This document shows positions 22,247 to 33,497 of a stretch of 64,000 bases of DNA, one piece after another (the first letter of the stretch is position 1; each line of letters starts with the position of its first letter). This DNA is from Beta vulgaris subsp. vulgaris (taxonomy: Eukaryota > Streptophyta > Magnoliopsida > Caryophyllales > Amaranthaceae). Position numbers and translations under genes: made by a program. The DNA lies in assembly GCF_026745355.1 (NCBI RefSeq), contig NC_079209.1, forward strand, positions 45,958,971 to 46,022,970. The letters run 5' to 3'. The notes under the pieces were generated by a model. The model searched no databases, was not told the DNA's origin, and saw only the letters and a list, made by a program, of their open reading frames with translations.

Positions 22247-22739
22247 CACTAGTGGGAAAATGCCCTTCCGATCCGAGATTTATCGATTCGATTTTGGTCC
22301 GAACTGGGTGGGCTCGCAGTAGTGTACAATAATTAACTGATCCGTTCTAGAACCGAACCAGTAGGTTAACTGATCCGATTTTAAGGTGAAGCCCGAATTA
22401 ATTATAAGTTAACCGATCCTATTTTCACCTTAGAACCGCATCAGTTTGGAGGGTAATTTATGTCAAAAAAAAAAAAGGTGTACCAGTAGCCACAGGCTGC
22501 TGCCACTGCTACATTCATCAATTCCAACACAACACAACAAACAAAACAAACTCATGCTTATCCAGTTTTACATCGGAACAAAATATATTATTGAATCGGT
22601 TTTTTCACCAAATGCCCCCGAGTTTTCAGTTTATTCACGAGGTACCCTCGCACTTTTGAAAATACATGGGGTACCCCTCAATTTTCAGTAATACATTCAC
22701 GTGCCCTTAGTGACTAACGACGGTTAACGCCGTTAGTTT

Positions 22740-22862
22740 TAACCCTTATTAGACCCCAATTAACCCTAACTAACCTAACTTAACCCTAACATCTAACTAA
22801 ACCCTAACATCTACCCTATCCCAATCCTAAACTCTAATTTCAAACCCTAACCCTAACCTCAC
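22740..22862. repeat. Telomere-like CCCTAA-rich tract
   Basis: Degenerate CCCTAAC/CCCTAAT strings lie directly inside the left arm of the MITE. Mirror-image TTAGGG strings lie inside the right arm (23475-23550). Confidence 0.85.
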
Positions 22863-23094
22863 TACCAACCAACCACCACCCTTCCCCCACCCCACCCCTG
22901 CAGCCGCCACCCCCACCCCTCCCACCACCCCAGCAGTTGCCCCTTCTCCCACCCCAACCCTACAGCCGCCACCCCCACCCCTCCCACCACCCCAGCAGCG
23001 GCCCCTTCCCCCACCCTGCAGCCGCCACCCCCACTCTCCCCCACCCCCGCAACCCCACAGCTGCCCCCTCACCCACCCATCCCCGCAGCCCCCC

Positions 23095-23305
23095 ACCCCC
23101 CGCAGCTTTCGCACCCCTGTCGGTTTTCGCACACCTTCCCCCCACCATTGTCGGTTTTCGCACCCTTTCCCCCTACCCCCGTCGATTTTCGCACCCTTTC
23201 TCCTCACCCCCGTCGGTTTCGCACCCCTTCCTTCCACCCTCCTCGATTTTCGCACCCCTTTCCCCCACCCCCGTCGATTTTTGCACCACTTTTCCCCACC
23301 CCGTC
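23095..23305. repeat. Minisatellite GTCG(G/A)TTTTCGCACCC
   Basis: About seven degenerate copies of a unit near 28-30 bp, alternating TTTCGCACC and C/T-rich spacers, lie inside the MITE. It is GC-rich against an AT-rich background. Confidence 0.85.
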
Positions 23306-26300
23306 GAGTCGCACATGTAGATCGGAGAGAGAGAGAGAGTCACACTTGGGTGGAGGAGGGTTGCTGCTCTGCGGGGGTGGCGGGGTGCATGGGGAGGGCG
23401 GCTACGGGGGTGGGGGAGGGGGAGCTGTTGGGGTGAGGGTTGGGGTGGGGGAGGGGGAGCTGTTGGGGTGGTGAGAGGGTGGGTTAGGGTTAGGGATTAG
23501 GGTTAGAAGTAAGGTTAGGATTAGGGTTATGATTAAGGTTAATTAGGGTTTAAAACACAAAATTAGGATTAATGACTAACGGTGGTTAACGCCGTTAGTC
23601 ATTAAGGGTATTTGGATGTATTATCGTGAAACTGAGGGGTACCTCGTGTATTTTCAAAAGTGCGTACCTCGTGAATAAACTGAAAACTCGGGGAATTTGG
23701 TGAAAAAACCGTTATTGAATTTACGTCTTAACGATATATAAATTGAATTCCAACATAACACATAAATTCGATTCCAACACAACACAAAACAATACAACAA
23801 AACAAATTAACATAGGCTATACAAGAGAATTTACATCTGAACGAAATTATATCAAATTACAAACAACCATAAATTCAAAAAAATATATTATTGAATTACA
23901 AACATTATACAATCTTACAACAATGGAAAATTAAAGAATAAATTATAACCCTAGACCCTAGAAAAAGGAAAAAAAAAAAAGAAACTTAATTGCATCTAAA
24001 CTAAATAAACGAAATGAAAATAAATCTTGAACTAAAAAGCGAAAAAGTTCAATGATATTAGAACTGGAACTAAAATCGAAAACCTTAATTAGAAAATGAA
24101 CTCATTTTCAAATAAAAACGAACCCAATTTCAGATAAAACGAACCCATTTCCGTGGATAACAAACCCAATTTCACACAAAAAAAGAGAAAACATTCTTGA
24201 TCCGAAATTACATGAAATTTATATAAAAAAACTAACAAATTCAAGTAAACAACAAAAATCAAAAGAGAGTGTTGGCGCTGGTTCGCTGAAGAAGAGAACA
24301 CGATGTTCGTTTGAAGAGCAATCACGAACCACTTAACTCCTTCATTGGCGACGGTGCAAGAAGAAACGGTGGAAGACGGTGGCGACGGCTCGAGAAGACA
24401 CGGCGATGAAGATCAGAGACACGGGGAAGAGAGATTGTGAGAAGGTGAGAAGTGGTTGTGAGGTGGGTAGCATGGTGGTTGGTGTTGTTGTTGATAGCGG
24501 TTTTGAAGTGAGTTGTAGAATAAATTACCGTTGTTGTTGGGATGTTGTGGCGGTGGTTGTTGCTGAGTAGAGGAGTGAGAAGGCGAGAGAAGATGAGAAA
24601 TGAAGCGAAGAGGAGAGAAGGGAGTTAGCGTTTGGGGGGGGTTTGAGAGGAGAGGTGTGTGAGGTAATCAAAAGAGGACCGAGGGGAGTGAGGGGAAAAG
24701 AGAGGGAATTAGGGTGTGTTGCAAGTTTTGAGTGGATGAGAGTTAAATGGGTCGCGGTTTATATAGAATATCAAGCCCTATCTGATCTGGTTCGTTTATG
24801 GACCGCATCAGTTTTTCTTTTTTTTGACAATTTTCGCTCCAAAACCAAATAATAACTCATTTTGTTTTAAACTAATTGGATCAGTTTATTTGTAACTTAT
24901 CCGGTTTTTAAAGAACCAGATTACAGATTAGTTAACTGTAATAGCCTATTTTAAGTGCATGTAATTAAATATTAATTATATTTATTAAGTTAATTGTGTG
25001 TCATACTTTTTATTTTATTTATGTTGGATTATGATTTTTTATTTGTCGCTTTTGTAATATATTTATATATTTGATTTTGAGAAGTTATCATTTTTGTTAT
25101 TTAATTGATATTTTGGTTTTCAATTATATAAAATTTATTTAAATAGTATATGTTCAAAATATGAAACTGAATTGTTACGTTTTATTAAGTTGGGTCGGTT
25201 TTCATTTCATTTAGCTCCCTTTGTCGGTTTGGGAGATGAGACCAAAAACCCACCCCAAGTTCTTTCTCTCTCCCCGTGTCTCTCAAACTTCAAAACTCCA
25301 AAACTGAAAACCCCAACCCCAGCGAAACCTGACCTCCTCTCTCTCGTTCGCCGTCGCTGCTCTCCGGAGTTTTCTAGTCTCGCCGGCGTCCTAAGCTCAC
25401 CAGAGCCGCGTTGTTTTACAACGGCGTACTTCTCTCGCTTCTTCTTAGTTGTTCATGCTCTGTTCGTGGATTGTCTAGCGAGCAATTTGTTGCGGCGCGT
25501 TATCTCATTGATGAACGACCGCATAAATCCTGCTGTTGGCCTTGCGCTGCTGTCATTTAGCCTCGCCGGAGCTCCGATGATGTGCACTGAAGCTTCGAAA
25601 ATCTCCCTCAACCCCTCTATTTCTCGGTTCTTCTCTGTTTTTCGCTGCTCCTAGTAGAGCAGAGGTACTAACCTTTTTTTACCTTTCTTTTAAATGGGTT
25701 TGTTCTAATTGAAGTTTATAATTTCCTTACTATGTTGATTATGTGAATAGTTATGTTGAACTAATGTTGTTTATTTAAATTAAAAACCCAAAGGGTATTG
25801 TGGATATGTTGTTATTGTGGTAGATTGGCAGTGGTGTTGTTGTGGTATTGTTGCTGTGTTGTATTGTTATTGTTGTTGTTGGCTGTTGCTGTTCGATGTT
25901 GCTGATGATTATTTTTGTTAGTTGTTATTGTTCTACACCTCTGTTGTAGATGCTCCTCTTGGTTGTGATGAACTCAAATTGGAGTAGCACCTTCACTTAC
26001 CAATAAACATAGTTGATGTGTTGGTTGTGGTAAAGAATTATGATTAGAAGTTCTTAAGTTAGTTCTATAAAACTTACTAGTTTCATTTGATTAATGGGAA
26101 GTCTTACTCTTGTTACATTGATAGTAAGTTATACCATTAGATTAATGTTCTTAATCAGAAATTGTCATTTAGATTATTGAAATGGTTATACTAAGAAAGT
26201 GAATTGGACTAATTCTTGAAATGAGTTTTATTGAGTGATGGTTATTGTTATTCGTTAACATAATTGCGGTGAAATGATGGGATTGGGTTATGGAGTTGAA

Positions 26301-26980
26301 ACATGATGATTTACTTATAACTAGAATGATTTTCTTGTCAATTATGACTCTAAGAAGACGAGTAATCACATGAAAGTCTATAGTAATGTGCATTCATGAG
26401 CAATTAGTTTCGAAGAGGGGTTGATGATACGACTAGAGACTTCATATGAACCTATATGGAAGAATAGTGTCAGTATAGTATTTAGTGCACCAATTTAGTT
26501 AGTAATGTCACAAGAAGTCGAAGAAATGTAACCAATTACTATTGTTTATTTGAAGATTATTGGAGTTAATTTACCTTGTTATGGATTAGATTTGAGGATG
26601 TGTTCAATAAATGATTTTAGTTTAATTAATAAAGATGGAATAATATGGTAAAGTTGTATTGTTTAATTGGTTCTCATAGAGCCAAGTCAATACTTGAGAT
26701 TACTCAAGTATAAGTTTATGAATTACATCAATTTAGCCTCGGTTATATGGTTACATAATCTAATTGGAACAAGATAGGTTCGTTTTATATGATTATGAAT
26801 ATGGTGTTTAATCATGATTAATGATATGTAATTGGAGTACCCATTAGTTAAGAATACAATTGATTAATGGTTATCATCTATAAGGATAATTGGAAGTGGA
26901 CATACGAGATAACATGGCCCATAATTGATTAGGGCTAATCGACCTTTGTTTCATGAATCTCGAGTTGTGGGATCTACACT

Positions 26981-27340
26981 AACTCTCCTTAGTTAATTCT
27001 AAGAGAGAGACCTATGGTAATTGTTGTTGATGCTTGATAACAGTTGTTATCATTGTTGAGTTAAATGTCGATTAAATAATCATGAAGTATAAAGGGGATA
27101 TAAACTATTTACATACAAGAGTGTGAGTTAGTGCGTAAGTGATTCAATAACTCTCCTTAGTTAATTCTAAGAGAGAGACATAGGTATGGTAGGTGTTGCC
27201 AAGACTTGATAACGAATACTATTATCAAGATGAATATAGATTGATAAGTATGAAAAGAGAAGTAGTATGAACTATCTATATGCAAAAGTATGTGATGTGT
27301 GGAATCGGGTTAGTAACTCTCGCTAGTTAATTCTAGCTAG
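26981..27340. repeat. 167-bp tandem repeat, about 2.2 copies
   Basis: AACTCTCCTTAGTTAATTCT recurs at 26981 and 27149, with a variant at 27315 (AACTCTCGCTAGTTAATTCT). Each start contains an inverted core (CTTAG...CTAAG, or CTAG...CTAG in the third). Confidence 0.8.
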
Positions 27341-27924
27341 AGACCTATTGTCATTATGGTTGGGTATTTTACAGAATATGATTGGTTACTTGTGTGTAAG
27401 TATTTTTGTAATTGTAATTGAGTTGAATCGAAATGCATAACTATATTGGCCTCGAAATACTTAAGCGATTATAACTCTATAAGAAGAAGCCTTGCTTGTT
27501 GTTCAATGATTGTCAAGGATTACTATAACTATGGAATAGTTCTAAGAATGGCGATTGAGTTATGAACGATACTCAAAAGGAATCTGAAAGGGGAAAGTAG
27601 CCTCGTCTGAGTCGACGGATGAGGTGACATGAACAGTGCCCCATGGACTGTGAACCTTGGGGGGCCTCACAGGGAAACCTGCCCATTGCTCTGTGGAGGC
27701 GATAATCGGGCGATATATCAGGTAATGTGAAACCTGTGGATGGCTGATGAAATCAGCGGAAAAATGTACTCCAGACTAGTCGCGGTTATTGGCCAAAAGT
27801 AAAGCGAATATGGTTGGGTGACGACCCCCACTGTCGGAGTGCAAGCTTTGTCTCCTCCGCCGCGTTCTCTTTTCCCCTAGTTTAAAGGAATGTTATTTCA
27901 AAGTATGAAAATTATATCGATAGT

Positions 27925-28345
27925 GGATTCCCAATAAGGAATCGTATCGTGGTAAGTTGTTTCGATATCGGATTCCCGATAAGGAATCATATCAGGTAAG
28001 TAATGAATGTTTATTCAGTATATGAATATGAATATTGATATTGGTTTCCTGATAAGGAAGCAGATCATGGTAAGTTATACTAATGTTGGATTCCCGATAA
28101 GGAATCGTATCTTGTTATGTAGATTCCCGATAAGGAATCGTATCTTGTTATGTGGATTTCCGATAAGGAATCGTTATAGTGAAAGTTATGATATTTATTA
28201 TCCGATAAGAGGTTGTTTATAGAATATAAGGAAGTGATTGATAGAGTATGAAAGCATAAGTTTGGATTTCTGATAAGAAATTAATTGAAGGAAGTAAAGT
28301 ATATTACTTATATCAAAGTTGGTAAACCCAGATTCCTTATAAGGA
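27925..28345. repeat. Tandem array with GATTCC-CGATAA-GGAATC core
   Basis: Eight to nine copies of GGATTCCCGATAAGGAATCG and variants lie 35-75 bp apart. Each core is an inverted repeat (GATTCC/GGAATC) with a six-base loop. Confidence 0.9.
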
Positions 28346-29232
28346 ATCGTGATATGTTGAAAGGTTGACTAATTAGTTTCTATATGAGATATGTAACTGT
28401 TATAAGATTGTTTGAAGTCACGTTGTTGGGTTTGCTGTTATGTGAACGACGATGTAGTAGAAAAGGAACAATTAGATAAAGATGTATAAGTATGTTGTCA
28501 ACATAAGTTGATGTGATGCATGTTATGACAATGTGATTATGTTGACTGCTGAGTCGTTTTCAAGTAAAAGCCACCAAAGCATGTGTTACTCTTAATTACG
28601 GGTTTAGTACTCAGCTTTGCTGATGTGTGTATGTTGTTTTGTCATTTTTGTGGCCTGTCACTTGGTGGGTGGCAGTTTCCTTAAATGTTTCAGGTTGAAG
28701 CCGTGAGTTAATCTTTTGCAAGTTGAAGCTGATACGAGACGGTGTATTATCGTAGTTGTTACAAAAGTGAGGGCGCTTAACTTGTAATAGTTAGTTATCA
28801 AACTTTTGTTTTAATTCTTTGTATTTAAGAGTCGTTAGTGCTCCTGATTCTCTATTAGTTGTTGCTCCGCGAAAGCGTTGAGGTTAATGAGCTCTGGGAT
28901 TTGGAAATATTTTATTTTTTGAAACCGTAACAGATTCATATTATTTTTCGCTTTAGTGTTGTCCTATTTTCAAAGGGAATTTTGCCGAATTTTCTGTAGA
29001 AATTTTTGGGAATAAAGTCTGAGAATCAGAGCATAGTTGCAATAGTTAATTAATTTGAATAGAGTTAGGAATTGAGTTCCATACTCTCCGATGTTGTTCG
29101 GTGAGTGTGATGGTAATAGTTCGGGTTATCTCGACCAGAGTCTCTTTCGTTGTGCTTAATCCTCTGTAAGCTGGTCGGGAGAATTCGGGCTGTTACATTA
29201 ACTTTTGACATATAGGTTTTTTTCCAATAGTG

Positions 29233-29399
29233 AGTGAATTTACCTCAATTCGGACCTCAGACTGATAACAGTTGCAAATTTATCTCAATTCGAATTTAAC
29301 CTCAGATTGATACGACTTTGTAGAGTTTGCACCGAAAAAAGGAGAATAGAGGGATGAGAGAAATGACAGAGGAAGTTGAGGATTTATGGTGATAAAAAA
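29233..29399. other. Sequence right of CACTA-A copy 2
   Basis: It contains AATTTACCTCAATTCGGACC and CTCAGACTGATA, then partial duplicates of itself (29275-29310), matching the left flank of the CACTA element. No gene is visible. Confidence 0.5.
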
Positions 29400-29535
29400 A
29401 ACACGAATGATAGGAGGGTTTTGTTTTAGGATAGTTAACTTAGAGGCGGGTTAGTAATGCAACTTTAATTGGATGGTTAGCGATAGTTTAATTGGATTAA
29501 GGTCACTAAGTATAATTGCTTAAAGTAGGATGTCA
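29400..29535 (+). repeat. Inverted relative of the 20889-21010 leader
   Basis: It is similar to the reverse complement of the leader at 20889-21010 over about 110 bp and ends at an ATGTCA that matches ATG 20894. No coding sequence follows here. Confidence 0.6.
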
Positions 29536-32447
29536 TTTAGTATAAACGTTTTTTTGCCTACCACCAAATAGAAAAACTAAATGTAGGAGGTCACCATGTT
29601 GAATTTGCAAAGTAAATAAATAAAAAAGAAAAATAGAGACAAAGGCATAAAAGTCAAGCAAGGGGGCTTAAACACATGTTGTGCCCCTCATTGCAAATCC
29701 TTGAATCCATTAAAATACCATAAAACCAATAAAAGCCAAAAACCTTACCTTGGCATTCAAAAAGAGAAGTCATAACCCTTACCTAGGCCCGTATAATCCC
29801 AAATCATGATAGTCCTTATCTTGTCCCATCCAATTCAATCACCAAATTCCAAAACCTCATACCTTTTTAGCCATTCAAACAAATCCTAACTTTTTATTGA
29901 AGGTATGTCCAAGCACGCTTAGTTGTAAACCCAATATGGCAGTTTAAGAAAAAGTTAGGGCATAAAATAAAATTAGGTCAAGAATTACAAATAATCTTAT
30001 TCCGCAAGGACATTTAGAAATCATCATCTTGAGATCTGACCGCTTTAATAAAAAAAAATTACTCAAGGTTTAATTTCATGATCTGACTTTCTATAATTCA
30101 GAAGCATACTCATTTCAGATCCCAACGTAGACTCTGAGTTAAGTCTGAATCTAGCTATGTCAAAGCCTTTTCCAGCTCTATCTTTGTAAGTCGCAAATTA
30201 ACCTTTTTATTTTTTTCAATATCAACTCTCCTACCCTGAATGAATTTTTGATACTTTTGGGATCCCTAGAGATATATGATTTTTTCTTAATCCAAGTCAA
30301 TTTTCATTTATTATTATGTCCAAGTTCCTAATCAAAGTCCTGAAGAGTTGTAATCCACAAATCCCTCTTTTATCAAAAGAATTTTTGCAATCAATGTATC
30401 TCATTTTATTCTATCTCTTAACTTTGCATAAACCTTACCTTGTATAGCATCTCATGTTTACTTATGGAATCTAAATTTGCATCAGCGCATAGTCGTTGTA
30501 TTATTAGCTGAGTTGTTTGCACCTATATGGTAAAATCTTCTTTTGCAAGCTAAGCAATTTGCTTTTGTTTATTTTCTTGCAGACTAACTTTGTTTTGCAA
30601 AAAATGGTGATATATAGATCGATTCTAGATTGCAAAACATCTAGAATTGTTTTCTATCCCGACATTATTAACTTTGACTTTTGGTTTATTAAACCTCAGC
30701 CAAAGGAGGGGGGGGGGGGATTCCATAGACACATAAGCATATCTCACCATATTTAATTTGTGTACAGTGATGATACATATTGTTGTCTTTAGTGGTCTGA
30801 TATGAAAGGGGTGTAATCCAAAGAGCAAAGCCTAAAATCATTAAAAAATGCGAAGTTTATTTATTTGTTCAAAAGATTCCAAGCCCAATTCTAAAGGCCC
30901 AATTAATATTATGAAAATCAGATTAAATCTTCTTGATAAGTGATTTTCGGATACAAATGATAATATTTAATGAGAGATAACACGAATCCTTTATTTTCAG
31001 GTAACAAATAAAACTAGATCAAATTTGCGGTTGTGTGACGAGTAGACTATTGCATCCCGCGCACCAACGGTACACATGCACTACATTTGACAGTCACCAA
31101 AATCAGGAAACCCACAACAGGATGTGTCGGCGGATTGTCGTGCATGATACACATTGTAGTTGCGAGCCCCACATCGCTTATGTGTCCAGCACATTAGGCT
31201 TACGTGTCGCGCAAGTTCAAATTTTCTTTTGTTTTCCCTATAAATAGACCTCATTCCCCCTGGTTTTAGGACACATCTTCGACGTAATTTCCAATGACGA
31301 TGACTTTCCTCTGTACTATACTTCAAACATACTCCTCAAAAAAAATACTTTAGACACTTCATAGAACTTATAATTTCTCTTGGTCCTCAAGCTCCAAGAT
31401 TTGCTTCTCTTAAAGATTGTAAAGACCCAAGCGACATTGATATAAGCTTTAGGGTCCTTAATCTTTCGATTCCAGTTTAGTTGTTGAAGTCATCACTAAT
31501 GAACTTTTCCTGATGTAGATCATTAAACGATTCATGTCTTTTTATGTATTATAAATCTATAATATTTTCTTTATATGCTTTTGTATATATTCATGTCTAT
31601 GTGTTTATTGCTTCCATCACTTCATATGTTTATTTTTGATAATCAAGGACCTAAACAAATATTCTCATACCTAATAAGATAATTTGTACAATCGACTTAG
31701 GTAAACTAGTAATTTGATTGTTTAAAGTAAACATCACAAAAATTTGTCTTTTGCATGTTTACTAAATCAAAATAGATCAATTTTTAGGATGCTTGAAACT
31801 ATTGCTTACATATTTAATTACATAAAACTAGAATATGAATCGTATTAAGTAGGCCAACGATGGGTGAATATGATTGATGATCATATTCATATGTTCACCC
31901 CCGAATTGAATCTTTGGTTTATTGACCAATTATGAAGCCATAATGGGAAAATCTGCATTGGATAAGTCACGAAAATATCTTATGGATTCCAAATATCCGA
32001 ATAGGTTTATGTGTCTTCCTTTAAAGATTTATTGGCGATTTATCATGAAGCATCCAATGTGAATCTTGTGACTTGAGTTGCAGTTCTCTTTGGTCTGACA
32101 AATATACTTGTCTGATCCAGGTTAACTGAAATGAGAGATTTAATGTCCTCAAATCTTGATACTAAATGTATAAATTTTACGATGTGCATGCACTCATAAG
32201 CTATTTTCTTCTTTAGCAATAGCCCATGGTAGATGTTATCTAAAGGAAATGCGGTTATGCAAGACCGCCAGATCGACCCAACTCTACCTGATTCGGCGAC
32301 AATCCTGACAAAAGTTTGATTTAGTGTAGTTCCCGTTCAGCGACTTTGGCCGATATGTCAGTTAACGATATTTTTTATCTTCCCTGATTGGTGGATTCTC
32401 TCGCCCTATCATGCAAAAGAGTTGACAACGTGGTTTGGCAATTTCCT
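29536..32447. other. AT-rich region without recognised genes
   Basis: No ORF has coding character. A CCTATAAATAGACC box at about 31238 with CT-rich sequence after it looks like a promoter and start site, but no protein follows. It may be an LTR remnant. A G-run occurs at 30708-30719. A short stretch at 32266-32312 translates as IDPTLPDSATILTK, too short to assign. Confidence 0.45.
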
Positions 32448-32456
32448 TTGTTTTAT

Positions 32457-33488
32457 CGTTTTTTTCACCAAGTACCCCTGAGTTTTCATAAAACTTACCT
32501 GGTACCCTCCATGTTTTCAAAATTCACCAGGTACCCCTCAGTTTTATGTAAATACACTCAAATGCCATTATTGACTAACGTCGTTAACAGCCATAAGTCA
32601 TTAACCCTAATTAACCTCTAATTCTTACCCTAATCTTAATCCTAACCCTTACCCTTACCTTTACTCTTACCCTTACCCTTACCCTTACCCTTACCCTTAC
32701 CCTAACACTAACCCTAGACCCTAAACCCTAAACCTAAACCTAACCACACCTCCCCCACCCTCTCACCACCCATGCAGCCTCCTCTCCCCAAGTCGTACCG
32801 TATCCCCCACCCCCGCGCCGCTGCAGCCCAAATCCAGTTCCCCTACCCCTTCCCCACCATCGCGCCCCCCTCGATTTCGAAAAAGCCCCCCTCTCCGACT
32901 CCTGCGCCTGCCACATCACCACCACCTTTCATTTTCGAGATCTTTTGGTTAATTCGCGAACAAGGTCTCGTTGAGTAACCAGAACAAGATGCTTGCGACG
33001 GGAGGTAGGGGTGGGGTTTTGTGCTCGCGGGGAGGGGTAGGGGAGAGGTGGATTTTGGGCTCACGAAGAGGGGTGGGGTTCTAGGCTCGCGACGGAGGGT
33101 AAGGGGATGGGTAGGATTCTAGGCTCACGATGGGGGGTGGGGGTTGGGCTCGCGATGGGTGCAGCGGGGGGTGGGGGCTGGGGTCGCGATGGGTGAAGCG
33201 AGGGGTGGGGGAGGGGGTGCCTGGGTGGTGGGAGGGTGGGGAAGGGGGGGTGAGGGTTAGAGTTAGTTAAGTTTTAGGATATAATTAGGTTAATTAGTAT
33301 TTAATTAGGTTAATTAGGGTTTATTTAGGGGTGAATTGAGGTTTAGACTAACGGTGGTTAACGCTATTAGTCATTAAGGGTATCTGAGTGTCTAAGTTTG
33401 GAACTTAGCGGTACCTGGTGAATTTTGAAAACATAGGGGTACGAGGTGAATTTTTTTGAAAACTCGGGGGTATCAGGTGAAAAAACTG
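32457..33488. mobile_element. Mutator-like MITE with long TIRs, copy 2 (1032 bp)
   Basis: The arms (about 32457-32600 and 33345-33488) match copy 1: CGTTTTTTTCACCAAGTACC at the left, GGTGAAAAAACTG at the right, and CTAACG(G/T)(T/C)GGTTAACG blocks at the inner edges. The flanking 9-bp duplication is TTGTTTTAT (32448-32456) and TTATTTTAT (33489-33497), one mismatch. Inside are CCCTTA/CCCTAA tracts and a GC-rich minisatellite (about 33000-33240). It has no transposase. Confidence 0.9.
32628..32745. repeat. Telomere-variant CCCTTA tract
   Basis: About ten near-perfect CCCTTA units grade into CCCTAA/CCCTAAA inside MITE copy 2, in the same position as the CCCTAA tract of copy 1. Confidence 0.9.
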
Positions 33489-33497
33489 TTATTTTAT

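Larger units (their letters stand above)
22597..23711. mobile_element. Mutator-like MITE with long TIRs, copy 1 (1115 bp)
   Basis: Inverted arms of about 140 bp (22597-22740 and 23570-23711) start CGGTTTTTTCACC and end GGTGAAAAAACCG. A perfect 9-bp duplication TTATTGAAT flanks them (22588-22596 and 23712-23720), the hallmark of Mutator-type insertion. Just inside the arms lie telomere-like CCCTAA tracts on the left and TTAGGG tracts on the right. A minisatellite fills the centre. There is no transposase, so it must be moved by an autonomous relative. The long Gly-rich ORF across 22827-23255 (minus) is a by-product of GC-rich repeats. Confidence 0.92.
24937..29197 (+). mobile_element. Solo LTR 3 (gypsy-like, 4261 bp)
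   Basis: It starts TGTAATAGCC and ends TCGGGCTGTTACA, with TTAAC on both sides (24932-24936 and 29198-29202). Order inside: AT-rich start, CT-rich leader with a 160-codon Ser/Leu-rich ORF (25172-25654), GTT-rich tract, a 167-bp tandem repeat (26981-27340), a short GC-rich island (27600-27860), an array of GATTCCCGATAAGGAATC units (27925-28345), then ACTCAGCTTTGCTGAT and a TTTCAGG acceptor-like string (28607-28695). No internal retroviral genes are present, so this is a solo LTR. Tekay/Del-like origin is inferred from length and ends only. Confidence 0.8.
22247..29232. mobile_element. CACTA-A family element (copy 2) with two nested insertions
   Basis: The left end is CACTAGTGGGAAAATGCCC; the right end is TTTTTTTCCAATAGTG, one base off the canonical TAGTG partner string. 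Subterminal motifs of the AACTGATCCG(A/G)TTTT type lie at 22325-22450 and 24780-24930. The expected 3-bp duplication is imperfect (CGT and AGT). No transposase is present. The core (23721-24780) has minor GC-rich, leader-like DNA but no recognised domain. A MITE (22597-23711) and a solo LTR (24937-29197) sit inside; without them the element is about 1.6 kb. Confidence 0.75.

Noticed and set aside
22827..23255. 142-codon Gly/Arg-rich ORF (minus) and overlapping Pro/Ser-rich ORFs (plus)
   Set aside because: They lie in the GC-rich minisatellite of the Mutator-like MITE and have low-complexity composition on both strands.
25172..25654. 160-codon Ser/Leu-rich ORF
   Set aside because: It lies in the leader part of solo LTR 3, and similar ORFs occur at equivalent places in the other solo LTRs (9545-9775, 58508-58894). 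No domain is visible.
27925..28345. CRISPR-like array
   Set aside because: Repeats are degenerate, spacing varies from 35 to 75 bp, spacers are related, there are no cas genes, and this is plant DNA.
30700..30720. Functional G-quadruplex-like run
   Set aside because: It is a single homopolymer run of G with no further G-tracts beside it, and is also a likely sequencing or assembly weak point.
32628..32745. Interstitial telomere or old chromosome fusion
   Set aside because: The CCCTTA/CCCTAA tract lies inside a MITE with a target duplication, and a second MITE copy has one in the same place. Transposition explains it without fusion.
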